A stretch of DNA of 64,000 bases from Chitinophagales bacterium (GTDB taxonomy: Bacteria; Bacteroidota; Bacteroidia; Chitinophagales; Chitinophagaceae). A program made the translations under genes and the position numbers. This document shows positions 20,118 through 29,102 of the stretch, one piece after another (position 1 is the stretch's first letter; each line of letters opens with the position of its first letter). The stretch covers positions 1-64,000 of the forward strand of contig JAJPKJ010000058.1 in the NCBI GenBank assembly GCA_021323755.1, read 5' to 3'. A model generated the notes under the pieces. It was not told the origin of the DNA. It saw only the letters and a list, made by a program, of their open reading frames with translations, and searched no databases.

Positions 20118-20664
20118 AAAATTCTGTTTTATTATCCAACGAGTTTTTTTTTATCCAACTGATCAGCAATGCTCTCGCCCGGGCATATTGTGACCTTGAG
20201 GTTCCTTCATTGATGCCCAATATTTTCCCTATTTCTACGTGACTATATCCTTCCACCGCATGTAAATTGAAAATGGTTTGATAACCCGAAGGCAATTGGC
20301 GTATTAAATCGGCAAGTTCTTTTGCATTAAGCTTCAATTGCGGATCATCATCAGAAACCGGGTGTAAGCCACTATCGGCAAATGAAAGATCATATTGATA
20401 CCGGCTCTGACTTTTTAAGTAATTGATTGCGGTGTTTACCATAATGCGCCTTATCCAGGCACCCAACTCTCCTTCTCCTTTATATTGATTCAAGTTCTTG
20501 AACACTTTGATAAAACCTTCCTGCAACACATCTTCGGCATCGGTCATGGACTTCGTGTAACGATAACAAACACCAAGCATCGGATTGGCAAAAAAATCAT
20601 AGAGCTCCCGCTGGGCGGCAGCTTTGCCCTTTAAACAATCTTTCACCAATTGATTTTGATCCAT
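20104..20664 (-). CDS. ECF-family RNA polymerase sigma factor
   Basis: 186 residues. A region 2 block (YRYTKSMTDAEDVLQEGFIKVFKNL) and a region 4 helix-turn-helix (YSHVEIGKILGINEGTSRSQYARAR) are both present, and the separate region 3 of housekeeping sigma factors is absent, so it is an ECF sigma factor. Its stop overlaps the start of the membrane/barrel fusion by 14 bases, so the two are translationally coupled. It heads an operon of four genes. Autoregulation is typical of such operons but is not shown here. Confidence 0.93.
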   Translation of the reverse strand: MDQNQLVKDCLKGKAAAQRELYDFFANPMLGVCYRYTKSMTDAEDVLQEGFIKVFKNLNQYKGEGELGAWIRRIMVNTAINYLKSQSRYQYDLSFADSGLHPVSDDDPQLKLNAKELADLIRQLPSGYQTIFNLHAVEGYSHVEIGKILGINEGTSRSQYARARALLISWIKKNSLDNKTEFYARP

Positions 20665-20853
20665 GTTCCGTTATGCTGACAATGCCAATATACAAATCGT
20701 TGCATCATTATTAAAGATGTCTGCCATTAATTTCCCCATTTATCTGGACCCTTTCAATAATGCTACCAACCATGCCTGTTCGCATATTTCTGCTAAGGCA
20801 AGGCGACCAGCTAATGGGTTTTATCGACATTTTCCTATTTTCACACTCTCATT

Positions 20854-22164
20854 ATGTCTTCATCATTATCAGATCGCGACCAGCAAGTAATCTGGCATCC
20901 CTATACGCAACACAAAAACATGCTACCGCCGATTCCCATAACAAAAGGCGAGGGCACATTATTGTTCGATGAAAACAACAACAGCTATATTGATGCGATC
21001 AGTAGCTGGTGGGTAAATGTTCACGGTCATGCACATCCCTATATTGCCCAAAAAATATATGAGCAGGCGAAAAAATTAGAGCATGTTATCTTCACCGGAT
21101 TTACGCATGAACCGGCGGTAAGTCTGGCTGAAAGATTATTGAAGATCTTACCTGGCAATTTCTCAAGAATATTCTATTCGGATAATGGTTCCACAGCAGT
21201 TGAAGTGGCCATTAAAATGGCTATTCAATTCTGGAGTCAGCAGGCGGATGCCGGAGACCAGAAATCAGCAAACGATAATCATCATGTAAAATACCGTCAT
21301 CGGATCCTGGCTTTCCGCAACTCCTATCACGGCGACACCTTTGGCGCAATGAGTGTGAGCGAACGTGGTGTTTTTACTTTGCCATTTCATGATCATTTAT
21401 TTGAGGTGATCTTTATTGACACCCCGACTAAAGCAAATTTCGGGCATATAAAATCAGTCATTGATCTTTATGCAAATGAAATTGCCTGTTTTATCTATGA
21501 ACCCTTATTGCAGGCTGCCGGTGGAATGTTGATGCATGAGGCAGAAATGCTGGATGAACTATTGACAGAAATAAAATCAAAAAATATTATTTGCATTGCC
21601 GATGAAGTGATGACCGGTTTTTATAGGACGGGAAAATTTTTTGCCAGCGAATATTTACAAAACAAAGCCGATATTATCTGTTTGAGCAAAGGATTAACAG
21701 GCGGAACAATGGCTCTCGGCGTTACAGCAGCTTCACAAAAAATATTTGATGCTTTTTTAAGTGATGACAGAACCAAAACCTTTTTTCACGGGCATTCATT
21801 CACCGCAAACCCAATTGCCTGCGCTTCCGCGCTTGCGAGTCTTGATCTGATAGAAAAAGAAGATTGCGTCTTACGCATAAATAACATGGTAAAGAAAAAT
21901 AAAGAATTTATTGCAGGATTTGCCATCCACCATTCCCCCTCCAACATAAAAAATCATCGCCAGCTGGGAACTATTATTGCTTTTGAAATAATTTCCGGCA
22001 ATGATTCATATCTAAATAATATCAGTGCAACAATAACAAAACAAGCGATGCAGAATGGAATCTATATACGTCCGCTTGGCAATACGGTTTATATCATGCC
22101 GCCATATTGCATCACTGATGAACAGTTGAATAAACTCTATGATTTCCTGATGGCTATTGGCTGA
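20854..22164 (+). CDS. bioA: Adenosylmethionine-8-amino-7-oxononanoate aminotransferase
   Basis: 436 residues. It makes 7,8-diaminopelargonate in biotin synthesis using S-adenosylmethionine as amino donor. It is a PLP-dependent class-III aminotransferase: the PLP lysine is Lys279 in CLSKGLTGG, and the IADEVMTGFYRTG block precedes it. The N-terminal WHPYTQHKN is the BioA substrate-site signature that separates it from other class-III members. No other bio genes are adjacent. A TATTTTCA sequence about 15 bases upstream may be a variant -7 box. Confidence 0.95.
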   Translation: MSSSLSDRDQQVIWHPYTQHKNMLPPIPITKGEGTLLFDENNNSYIDAISSWWVNVHGHAHPYIAQKIYEQAKKLEHVIFTGFTHEPAVSLAERLLKILPGNFSRIFYSDNGSTAVEVAIKMAIQFWSQQADAGDQKSANDNHHVKYRHRILAFRNSYHGDTFGAMSVSERGVFTLPFHDHLFEVIFIDTPTKANFGHIKSVIDLYANEIACFIYEPLLQAAGGMLMHEAEMLDELLTEIKSKNIICIADEVMTGFYRTGKFFASEYLQNKADIICLSKGLTGGTMALGVTAASQKIFDAFLSDDRTKTFFHGHSFTANPIACASALASLDLIEKEDCVLRINNMVKKNKEFIAGFAIHHSPSNIKNHRQLGTIIAFEIISGNDSYLNNISATITKQAMQNGIYIRPLGNTVYIMPPYCITDEQLNKLYDFLMAIG

Positions 22165-22237
22165 TAATATTATCCCGGCACGAATGCGCCGGGCGAGAAT
22201 GCCCAATAGTATTGCTGGAACGGGCATCAAATTAAAA

Positions 22238-22285
22238 AACCCGACGAATTTTACAATTTGTCGGGTTCAAAAATCATTGCGGCGC
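22238..22285 (-). terminator. Intrinsic terminator downstream of the DUF2911 gene
   Basis: A 13-bp stem with one G-T pair (22238-22250 with 22255-22267) and a 4-base loop. On the minus strand it is followed by a run of T, which marks it as the end of the transcript from the gene stopping at 22301. It may also stop bioA readthrough on the plus strand, but without a T-run there. Confidence 0.8.
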
Positions 22286-22300
22286 ACCAAAATCCCTTAA

Positions 22301-22795
22301 TTAGAAACTAACAGGAATGGATACACCCGTTTTATCCCATTCGATAATCATATCATGACCGGCAAAATGAATGGTCAGCTGATCCACCACCGAACCAAGA
22401 TTCTTAACAGGAACATCCACATGCAATACATCTTTAGCTTTATGCTCTTCATATTGTGTTCCCCAGAAATGCGGATCTCCATTTATAATGATGGTCCATG
22501 ATTTTTCATTGGGTATTACAAATAAAGTATAAGAGCCCGCTTTAATTGCTTTGCCACCAAAAGTACCGTCTTTTGCAAACGTAATCTCAGTTGCTTCATC
22601 AGCACCGCAACGCCACACTTCTCCATATTTTTGCAGTCCACCAAAAATTACCCTGCCTTTTTTATAAGGCCTGCCATAAGTGACTTTTATATTTTTTGTC
22701 GATACTGTATCGTGCGGGCTTATCTTATGATCTGGTTGTGCGCTCACTGCCAGAGACATCAAAAAAACAGTAGATAATAACATTAACTTTTTCAT
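22301..22795 (-). CDS. DUF2911 domain protein, exported
   Basis: 164 residues with a signal peptide ending AVSAQ. The DUF2911 signature is present: VTYGRPYKKGRVIFGG, then YGEVWRCGADEATEITF and GSYTLFVIPNEKSWTIIIN. Members are common secreted beta-rich proteins in Bacteroidota with no assigned activity. It is monocistronic, followed by a strong terminator. Confidence 0.85.
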   Translation of the reverse strand: MKKLMLLSTVFLMSLAVSAQPDHKISPHDTVSTKNIKVTYGRPYKKGRVIFGGLQKYGEVWRCGADEATEITFAKDGTFGGKAIKAGSYTLFVIPNEKSWTIIINGDPHFWGTQYEEHKAKDVLHVDVPVKNLGSVVDQLTIHFAGHDMIIEWDKTGVSIPVSF

Positions 22796-22841
22796 ACGTG
22801 CAATTTTTATTTTTTATAGTGAATGAAAATAATACGCGAAG

Positions 22842-23351
22842 TTAAGGATTGTTTTCAACCAGCCGCTTTAGATCTGTTAAAGATTTCTCTATTATCGGTT
22901 GCATTTGTTTATCGTAAACAAGGCTGCTGAATTTTTCCCAGGGATACCATTTAAAACTGAAGTCAAAATACCACTGAACAGTGATTTCGTCCGAATGTAC
23001 TTTTATTAAATTGAATCCCCCGGTGAATTCTTTACCGCTCGGTTGTTTCCAAAATAAGATGATTGAGCCGGAACTGTCTCTTTTTAAAGTAACGGTCACC
23101 TGGTCTGAAATTAAGACGGTGGCATTACTGTCCGGCAGAATATTTTTATTGGTGAGCAATGAATCATCTAAGAAATGATTCCATTTATTCCATGTGTGCA
23201 AGTCGCTGATCACAGAATCGATTTTTTCTTTTGAAGATGAAATGCTGATGTTTCTTGCAATATGCAGATGTGGTGGGAACAATAAAGATAATGTAGTCAA
23301 TAATAATGAAAGGACGATAATGCTTATGAAGACTAATTTTATAAAACGCAT
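22842..23351 (-). CDS. SRPBCC/polyketide-cyclase-like membrane-anchored protein
   Basis: 169 residues from the ATG at 23351. A longer frame to 23477 would overlap the upstream permease gene by 44 bases and add a 42-residue polar tail before the hydrophobic helix. An N-terminal helix (about 4-22) anchors or exports it. The rest has the START-like SRPBCC pattern: ISISSSKEKIDSVISDLHTWNKWNHF at the front, a mid beta-sheet and a final long helix. It probably binds a hydrophobic ligand. It follows the ABC-2 permease by about 80 bases. Confidence 0.7.
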   Translation of the reverse strand: MRFIKLVFISIIVLSLLLTTLSLLFPPHLHIARNISISSSKEKIDSVISDLHTWNKWNHFLDDSLLTNKNILPDSNATVLISDQVTVTLKRDSSGSIILFWKQPSGKEFTGGFNLIKVHSDEITVQWYFDFSFKWYPWEKFSSLVYDKQMQPIIEKSLTDLKRLVENNP

Positions 23352-23433
23352 AACAAATCTGAAAGTATGAAAAGGTGAAAATGAAAGTTGAAATTGTTTA
23401 CGCTGGTTTTTAATTATCCCTGTTAAAAAACGC

Positions 23434-24537
23434 TCACTCCCATTTAAAAACCTTGATGGCAATTGCATAGACAACAATTCCCCAAACAGCCAGAATGCCC
23501 AGTTGCTTTGCGCATTCTGTCAAATGGGCCCCTTCGAAAGAAACTTTACGCATGGCATCATTTAGTGCGGTTAAGGGCAATATATTTATTAACCACTGTA
23601 TACTTTCTGGCAATGCCGTTTTCGGAAAAAATGTGCCGGATAAAAAATACTGCGGGAACATGAAAAGGTTTGCGTAAATAGGAATGACATTTTGATTTTT
23701 TGCCACGCTGCTAATGATGTAACCAAAACCCATAAAAACGACAAGTCCCATTACGCTGAGAAACATGAGTTCAAGAAAAGTGATTATTCCGTCGGACAAC
23801 GTGAACTGGTAAAAAAATCTACCGAATAAAATAAGAACCGTTGCTGTGGTTAAATTAAAAAGTACCCTGCCGATTCCATCACCCAACACAATATAGGTCT
23901 TGCTTACAGGCGAAGCAAACATTCTTTTTAAGACCAATGTATCGCGCAGTGAAAAAAACAAGAATGAAACGCCGAATATCGCAGAGCCGATCAATGAAAA
24001 TCCGAGCATGCCCGGCAAATAAAAATCAATCATACGATAGATACGACCCGGGACTTCTTCCTGCGAAATGGTTGCATAACTGTTCTGCAAAGGATTCGTC
24101 TGAGTATTGATGGAATTAACGATGTCGCGCAAAATGGTTTTTAGAACCGGCAGATCCTTTTGCGCAGCAGATGTTGTTTTTAAGTGAATATCATACTGCG
24201 GTTTACCGGTATCACTGCCTTTCTTTTTTATGTCAAGGATCGCTGTAATTCTTCCTTTTTTTAATTTATCATCAATATCCCCCTGGTCGGATCTGGTGAT
24301 GGTGAAAACAGATGCATGCTGAATGGCCTGGTAGACCGCATTTGTCGTATCGGTATTGCTGTCGAAAGCGATATCAAGTGAGATACCGCCGCCGCCGCCA
24401 AGTGATCCAAATATGACAATGAGCACTACAGGAAAAAACAAGCTAAAAAAAACGGACTGCGGGCTGCGAAAAATTGCACGCATGGTGGCCTTGCCGATAG
24501 ACCACATCGCTTTAAAATTATTATATTTTTCAGCCAT
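23434..24537 (-). CDS. ABC-2 type transporter permease
   Basis: 367 residues. One helix near 28-47, a periplasmic domain over about 50-170, then five more helices, matching the ABC-2 membrane family. The loop SLRDTLVLKRMFASPVSKTYIVLGD is the typical coupling region between helices. These permeases need a separate ATP-binding subunit, and none lies next to this gene, so its partner is encoded elsewhere. The substrate cannot be inferred. Confidence 0.85.
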   Translation of the reverse strand: MAEKYNNFKAMWSIGKATMRAIFRSPQSVFFSLFFPVVLIVIFGSLGGGGGISLDIAFDSNTDTTNAVYQAIQHASVFTITRSDQGDIDDKLKKGRITAILDIKKKGSDTGKPQYDIHLKTTSAAQKDLPVLKTILRDIVNSINTQTNPLQNSYATISQEEVPGRIYRMIDFYLPGMLGFSLIGSAIFGVSFLFFSLRDTLVLKRMFASPVSKTYIVLGDGIGRVLFNLTTATVLILFGRFFYQFTLSDGIITFLELMFLSVMGLVVFMGFGYIISSVAKNQNVIPIYANLFMFPQYFLSGTFFPKTALPESIQWLINILPLTALNDAMRKVSFEGAHLTECAKQLGILAVWGIVVYAIAIKVFKWE

Positions 24538-24627
24538 GATATAAAAAATGAAAAATTAAGCTACTAAGAATACGCAAGATACACGCATGAACTTAATTTA
24601 CGAATTAGGATTTCGTTTCTGGCGATC

Positions 24628-26382
24628 CTATTCAATTGAAAAATCAAAAGGTAACCTTGTTTGCGGAATTCCGATGAATGATTTTAGTCTTTTTGTTGCG
24701 GTAAAAGTTTTATAGCCATCTTCCCCCAATTCATCTTTAATGGCTTTGATACTTGTTGAGTTTTTATAACTGCCCAATAATGCCTCCAGAAAACTTTTTG
24801 GTTCAGGATATTCCTTCAGCCGGTAATCAGAAACTTTAGCCATCCGGGCCGCGCAATCAATGGCATCCTGTAATCCGCCAAGGCGGTCTACCAATCCTAA
24901 TTTCAACGCTTCCTCCCCTATCCATACCCTTCCCTGCGCAATACTGTCAATATATTCAACCGATTTTCCTCTTCCGTTTGCGACCCGCGTTTTAAAATCC
25001 AAATAAATACTGTCAACTGAATTTTGAAAATATTTTTTTTGCATTTCTGTCAATGGTTTGGTGCTGGATAATTCATCGGCATCGGGAGCTGTTTTTACCA
25101 CATCGAAGGTAACGCCCAGTTTATTCTTAAGAAACTGTTGCATATTCACCAGGACACTGAACACACCGATAGAGCCGGTAATGGTATTGGGTTGGGCAAA
25201 AATGCTATCCGCATTACAAGACAAATAATAGCCCCCCGAGGCAGCAACATCACCAAAACTGAGGATAACCGGTTTTTCTTTTCTGGTGATTGCGATCTCT
25301 CTCCACAAATTTTCACTGGCAAGTGAACTTCCTCCGCCAGAATTAATACGGATGACGACTGCCTTAATGTCTTTATCCAATCTCGCATTGCGAATCAATG
25401 AACGATAACTATCACTTCCGATCAGGTCCTGATCGCCTTTACCATCAATAATGTCTCCCTGTGCATATATCAAGGCAATCCTATTGTTACCATTCTGTTT
25501 ATAATTAACAGCCGCCGCATATTTTGCAAGAGAAACAAAATTTATGTTTTTTGACCGGTCAATGCCCAGTTTCGATTTGATCTTATCTTTCACCTCATCA
25601 TCATATTTCAAACCATCCACCAATCTGTATTTTAATGCATCATTGGCATATTGAATGGAATGATCATTAACGCAATGACGAAGCGTTGCTGTATCTATAT
25701 CTCTTGCAGCGGCCGTTTTGTATAAAAGCATATTATAAAACTGACCAAGCAATTCGGATAATTGCAACCGGTTTGCATCAGTCATTTTTTCTTCACGCAA
25801 AGGTTCGGTGGCACTCTTGAATTTTCCCGCATAAAAAATTTGTGGCTCTATCTCCAACTTTTGCAGCGTTCCCTTCAAAAACATTTCTTCAATGGCAAAA
25901 CCTTTCCAATCAACACCGCCTTTGGGATTGCAATAAATTTTATCAGCGACATTCGCGACATAATAAGCCTTCTGTGAAATAATATCGCCATAAGCATAAA
26001 TAAATTTTCCCGATTGCCTGAAATCGATCAATGCATTTCTAATTTCTTCACTTGTGGCAAAACCGTTTGCATTATTTATACATTTTATATAAATGCCTTT
26101 TACGGAAGAATCCCGCTTGGCATAATGCAATATCCTCACCACATCATAAACTCCGGGTTTATCATATTGATCCTCGCTTCCCAGATCTGCCAAAGCATTT
26201 GTCTGCATCTGTTCATGGAAAGATTGGTTCAAGTCCAGCACGATCACTGCCTTCGCATCGATCTCCGGTCTTTTGGAAGAAAAGATTCCGCTAATAAAAA
26301 CACCGATGATCAATATCGCAACGATAGAAAAAACAATCAAGGCCAACATCGAGGCTAAAAATGATCGTAGAAAACTAAGCAT
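24628..26382 (-). CDS. sppA: Signal peptide peptidase SppA, 67K type
   Basis: 584 residues from the ATG at 26382. A start at 26442 would run into the divergent folK gene. A membrane helix (about 12-33) anchors two tandem ClpP-like S49 domains. The Ser-Lys dyad is visible: Lys189 in GKFKSATEP of the first domain and Ser382 in AASGGYYLS of the second, as in the long E. coli SppA. It clears remnant signal peptides from the inner membrane. A perfect minus-strand TACTTTTG box lies 23 bases upstream of the start. Confidence 0.92.
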   Translation of the reverse strand: MLSFLRSFLASMLALIVFSIVAILIIGVFISGIFSSKRPEIDAKAVIVLDLNQSFHEQMQTNALADLGSEDQYDKPGVYDVVRILHYAKRDSSVKGIYIKCINNANGFATSEEIRNALIDFRQSGKFIYAYGDIISQKAYYVANVADKIYCNPKGGVDWKGFAIEEMFLKGTLQKLEIEPQIFYAGKFKSATEPLREEKMTDANRLQLSELLGQFYNMLLYKTAAARDIDTATLRHCVNDHSIQYANDALKYRLVDGLKYDDEVKDKIKSKLGIDRSKNINFVSLAKYAAAVNYKQNGNNRIALIYAQGDIIDGKGDQDLIGSDSYRSLIRNARLDKDIKAVVIRINSGGGSSLASENLWREIAITRKEKPVILSFGDVAASGGYYLSCNADSIFAQPNTITGSIGVFSVLVNMQQFLKNKLGVTFDVVKTAPDADELSSTKPLTEMQKKYFQNSVDSIYLDFKTRVANGRGKSVEYIDSIAQGRVWIGEEALKLGLVDRLGGLQDAIDCAARMAKVSDYRLKEYPEPKSFLEALLGSYKNSTSIKAIKDELGEDGYKTFTATKRLKSFIGIPQTRLPFDFSIE

Positions 26383-26405
26383 GAAAAAATCTGTTTTAAT
26401 GATTT

Positions 26406-26413
26406 CAAAAGTA
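26406..26413 (-). promoter_or_regulatory. Candidate -7 box for sppA
   Basis: Minus-strand TACTTTTG matches TAnnTTTG exactly, 23 bases before the chosen ATG. It lies upstream of that start only if the short start is correct, so it supports the start choice. No TTG at the expected -33 distance was found. Confidence 0.4.
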
Positions 26414-26427
26414 AAGATATTTGAGCG

Positions 26428-26925
26428 ATGGAAACGATTCAATTCACAAACAAGGCTTATTTACTGACAGGCGGCAACATGGGCGACAGAATGGGCAATT
26501 TAATGGCGGCAAAAAAGAATATTGAAATTTTTTGCGGCAATATTGTTAAGGATTCTTCCATTTACGAAACTGAAGCATGGGGGAAAACCGACCAACGAAA
26601 TTTTTTGAACCAGGTGTTATTGATCGAAACGAAGCTTACTCCAGCTTCATTAATGAAAGAAATTTTATTGATAGAAGGAAGAATGGGGAGACAAAGAAAA
26701 GAGAAATACGGAGAAAGAACGATTGATATTGATATTCTTTTTTTCAACAACAACATTATTAATGAGGAGGATCTGATTATTCCGCATCCGGAAATTCAAA
26801 ACCGCAGGTTTGTCCTTGAACCCATGAATGAGATCGCACCCGAATTCATCCACCCTGTTTTTTCAAAGAAAATAAGCGCATTGTTGAAAGAATGTGGAGA
26901 TAATTTAGGTGTGAAAAAAATATGA
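26428..26925 (+). CDS. folK: 2-amino-4-hydroxy-6-hydroxymethyldihydropteridine diphosphokinase
   Basis: 165 residues, normal for HPPK. It transfers pyrophosphate from ATP to the pterin in folate synthesis. The GGNMGDRMGNL start, the ETEAWGKTDQRNFLNQV segment and the signature around GRMGRQRKEKYGERTIDIDILFF are all present. It is divergent from sppA and followed by the deoxynucleoside kinase gene after 124 bases containing a repeat-like intergenic stretch. Confidence 0.95.
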   Translation: METIQFTNKAYLLTGGNMGDRMGNLMAAKKNIEIFCGNIVKDSSIYETEAWGKTDQRNFLNQVLLIETKLTPASLMKEILLIEGRMGRQRKEKYGERTIDIDILFFNNNIINEEDLIIPHPEIQNRRFVLEPMNEIAPEFIHPVFSKKISALLKECGDNLGVKKI

Positions 26926-26941
26926 AGCGAGTTTAAAGAAT

Positions 26942-27046
26942 AATTTGAAAATTTGAAGATGTGCCGATTTGGAAATGATCGATCAACGACCAGTCATCAG
27001 GTAGCGCTACATGGTCAGATTTTCAAATTTTAGCATTTTCAGATTA
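26942..27046. repeat. Palindromic repeat-like intergenic element
   Basis: A perfect 11-bp inverted repeat (26942-26952 with 27019-27029) bounds a core of about 66 bases. Both arms continue with related TTTGAAAA/ATTTGG words on the left and TTTTCAAA/CATTTTC words on the right. The pattern looks like a small dispersed palindromic element rather than coding sequence or a terminator. Other copies would lie outside the window. Confidence 0.45.
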
Positions 27047-27049
27047 ACC

Positions 27050-27682
27050 ATGAACTATCATTACATAACCATAGAAGGAAATATCGGCGCCGGCAAAACA
27101 ACGCTTGCCCATTTGCTGGCAAAGCATTTTAACGCGCGACTGATCTTAGAGCAATTCGCAGACAATCCTTTTCTTGCCAAGTTTTATGAAAACCCCAGGC
27201 AGTACGCATTTCCGCTTGAGTTATTTTTTATGGCTGAAAGATACAAACAGCTTAAAGAATTGGTCCACACAAAAGATATGTTTCAGAGCATTACTGTCTC
27301 TGATTATCTTTTTACAAAATGCTTGTTGTTTGCTAAAGTAAATTTGCCCGAAGAAGAGTTCCGGCTTTATCAAAAATTATTTGAAATAATCAATCAACAG
27401 CTTGTTCAACCCGATATCATTATTTACTTACATTCTCCGGTGAGCAGGCTGCAGCACAATATCAAAAAAAGAAACCGGGTGTACGAGCAAACCATTGCCG
27501 ATGAATATTTATTCAACATACAGCAAGCATATACCAATTATATAAAACAGCATAATATCAAAACGCTTTATATTGATGCAGCTAACGCAGATTTTTTGAG
27601 CAATAAAAAACACTTCCAGGTTATTCTTGATGCGCTTGAAAAAGATTATGATAACGGACAACATTTTTTCACGTTGCCGTAA
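27050..27682 (+). CDS. Deoxynucleoside kinase
   Basis: 210 residues from the ATG at 27050. The frame extends to 27011, but the extra 13 residues are encoded by the repeat-like element and precede the usual family start. The P-loop EGNIGAGKTT begins at residue 8, followed by LEQFADNPFL and the RYKQLKEL/SVSDYLF blocks typical of the dCK/dGK family. It phosphorylates a deoxynucleoside in salvage, with specificity unknown. It may be expressed with folK; the order folK-dnk recurs, from memory, in Bacteroidota. Confidence 0.88.
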   Translation: MNYHYITIEGNIGAGKTTLAHLLAKHFNARLILEQFADNPFLAKFYENPRQYAFPLELFFMAERYKQLKELVHTKDMFQSITVSDYLFTKCLLFAKVNLPEEEFRLYQKLFEIINQQLVQPDIIIYLHSPVSRLQHNIKKRNRVYEQTIADEYLFNIQQAYTNYIKQHNIKTLYIDAANADFLSNKKHFQVILDALEKDYDNGQHFFTLP

Positions 27683-27690
27683 ATGTTTCC

Positions 27691-27755
27691 GGTTTGTAGT
27701 TTCTAAAATTATTTTTATTTCAATACAACAAACTACAAACCCAGAACTACAAACC
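27691..27755. repeat. Inverted plus direct repeat of a 12-bp word
   Basis: GGTTTGTAGTTT at 27691-27702 has a perfect inverted copy at 27730-27741, and a near-identical direct copy of the latter (11 of 12) at 27744-27755. The long A+T loop makes a stable terminator unlikely. The same 12-mer reappears at 34227-34238 upstream of dnaE. Confidence 0.5.
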
Positions 27756-27762
27756 AATTTGA

Positions 27763-29010
27763 ATGACAATTGAACAATTAAAAACTGATCCGTTTGCAGC
27801 AGTGAGGATTAATGAATTCAGAAATTTGATTGCAGCAAGATTTACTTTCGTTATGGGTCTGCGCATGATGAGCACTACGGTCGGCTGGTGGATATATAAT
27901 TTAACCAATGCCCCGCTCGCCATTGGCATTGTGGGTTTATCAGAATTTGTCCCGGCTATTTCATTTGCTTTGTATGCCGGCCACGTTATTGACATCAGTG
28001 AAAAAAGAAGCATGGTCTTGCGTGGAATGTCTTTGTATTTAACTGCCGCGGTCATTCTGCTTTTTTTATCAACATCAGTCTCAACCTCGCGTCTGAGTAA
28101 TCACATGATTGCCATTTGTATCTATGCCGTAATTTTTTGTACAGGAATTGTTCGTTCATTCACCGGTCCTGTTTTCAATGTGATACTTGCCAACATTGTT
28201 CCAAAGAATATCTTACAAAATGCAACCACCTGGAACCAGGGCGCATTTCTTTCAGCATCCGTGGTTGGCCATGCAACTGCAGGATTTCTCATTGCCGGAT
28301 TTGGAAATTCAGGAACATTAATCACCATTTGCATCCTGATGGCATCATCATTAATTATTCTATTTCAACTCAAACCAAAACCTGCAGCAAATGAACGTGG
28401 CGAAAAGAAGACATGGGACAGTGTAAAAGAAGGTCTTTCATTTGTTTTTAAAACAAAAGAATTATTGGGGGCAATCTCACTGGATCTTTTCGCGGTCCTG
28501 TTTGGTGGTGCAGTAGCGATGGTTCCGGTATACGCGCGCGATATATTGAATGTCGGCGCACGCGGTTTCGGATTTCTGAATGGTGCTTCGGACATGGGTT
28601 CGATCATTATCGTCATCATGCTGACGTTCTTTCCCATCCGTGCAAAACAAGGCATAAAATTATTATTTGCTGTCGCCGGGTTTGGAACCTGCATTATCAT
28701 TTTCGGATTATCAAAGGTCTTCTGGCTATCGTTCGGAGCACTTATGATCAGCGGAATGCTTGATGGCATCAGTGTGGTGACGCGCGGCACCATCATGCAG
28801 TTGAAAACGCCCGATAATATGCGTGGCAGGGTGATGAGCGTAAATTCCATGTTCATCAACTCCAGTAATGAACTCGGGCAATTTGAAAGTGGCGTCGCGG
28901 CAAAAATCTTGGGGGTCGTTCCTTCGGTCGTCTTTGGCGGTTGCATGACTTTATTGGTTGTAGTAACGACATGGCTTAAAGCGCCGAGTTTAAGAAAGAT
29001 GGAATATTGA
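27763..29010 (+). CDS. MFS transporter, drug/siderophore-exporter type
   Basis: 415 residues with about 12 hydrophobic segments. The pattern early in the protein (RNLIAARFTFVMGLRMMSTTVGWWIY, then LSEFVPAISFALYAGHVID) and the MRGRVMSVNSMF block in the second half match the EntS-like MFS-3 branch of exporters. It lies 80 bases after the kinase gene and may be read from the same promoter. The substrate is not evident. Confidence 0.85.
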   Translation: MTIEQLKTDPFAAVRINEFRNLIAARFTFVMGLRMMSTTVGWWIYNLTNAPLAIGIVGLSEFVPAISFALYAGHVIDISEKRSMVLRGMSLYLTAAVILLFLSTSVSTSRLSNHMIAICIYAVIFCTGIVRSFTGPVFNVILANIVPKNILQNATTWNQGAFLSASVVGHATAGFLIAGFGNSGTLITICILMASSLIILFQLKPKPAANERGEKKTWDSVKEGLSFVFKTKELLGAISLDLFAVLFGGAVAMVPVYARDILNVGARGFGFLNGASDMGSIIIVIMLTFFPIRAKQGIKLLFAVAGFGTCIIIFGLSKVFWLSFGALMISGMLDGISVVTRGTIMQLKTPDNMRGRVMSVNSMFINSSNELGQFESGVAAKILGVVPSVVFGGCMTLLVVVTTWLKAPSLRKMEY

Positions 29011-29102
29011 GCAATCGATCGTTGGTGAGTATTTTTTTTTACTTGTCAACTTTTCTGACTTTCCGACGTATTACTTAACTTACCATTACAAAATTAAAAC
29101 AT

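Noticed and set aside
23352-23477. Longer N-terminus for the SRPBCC protein
   Set aside because: It would overlap the upstream permease gene by 44 bases and place a polar tail before the membrane helix.
24606-24630. TAGGAT...ATCCTA inverted repeat at the sppA end
   Set aside because: The loop is long, the arms run into the sppA stop region and there is no T-run, so it is not a credible terminator.
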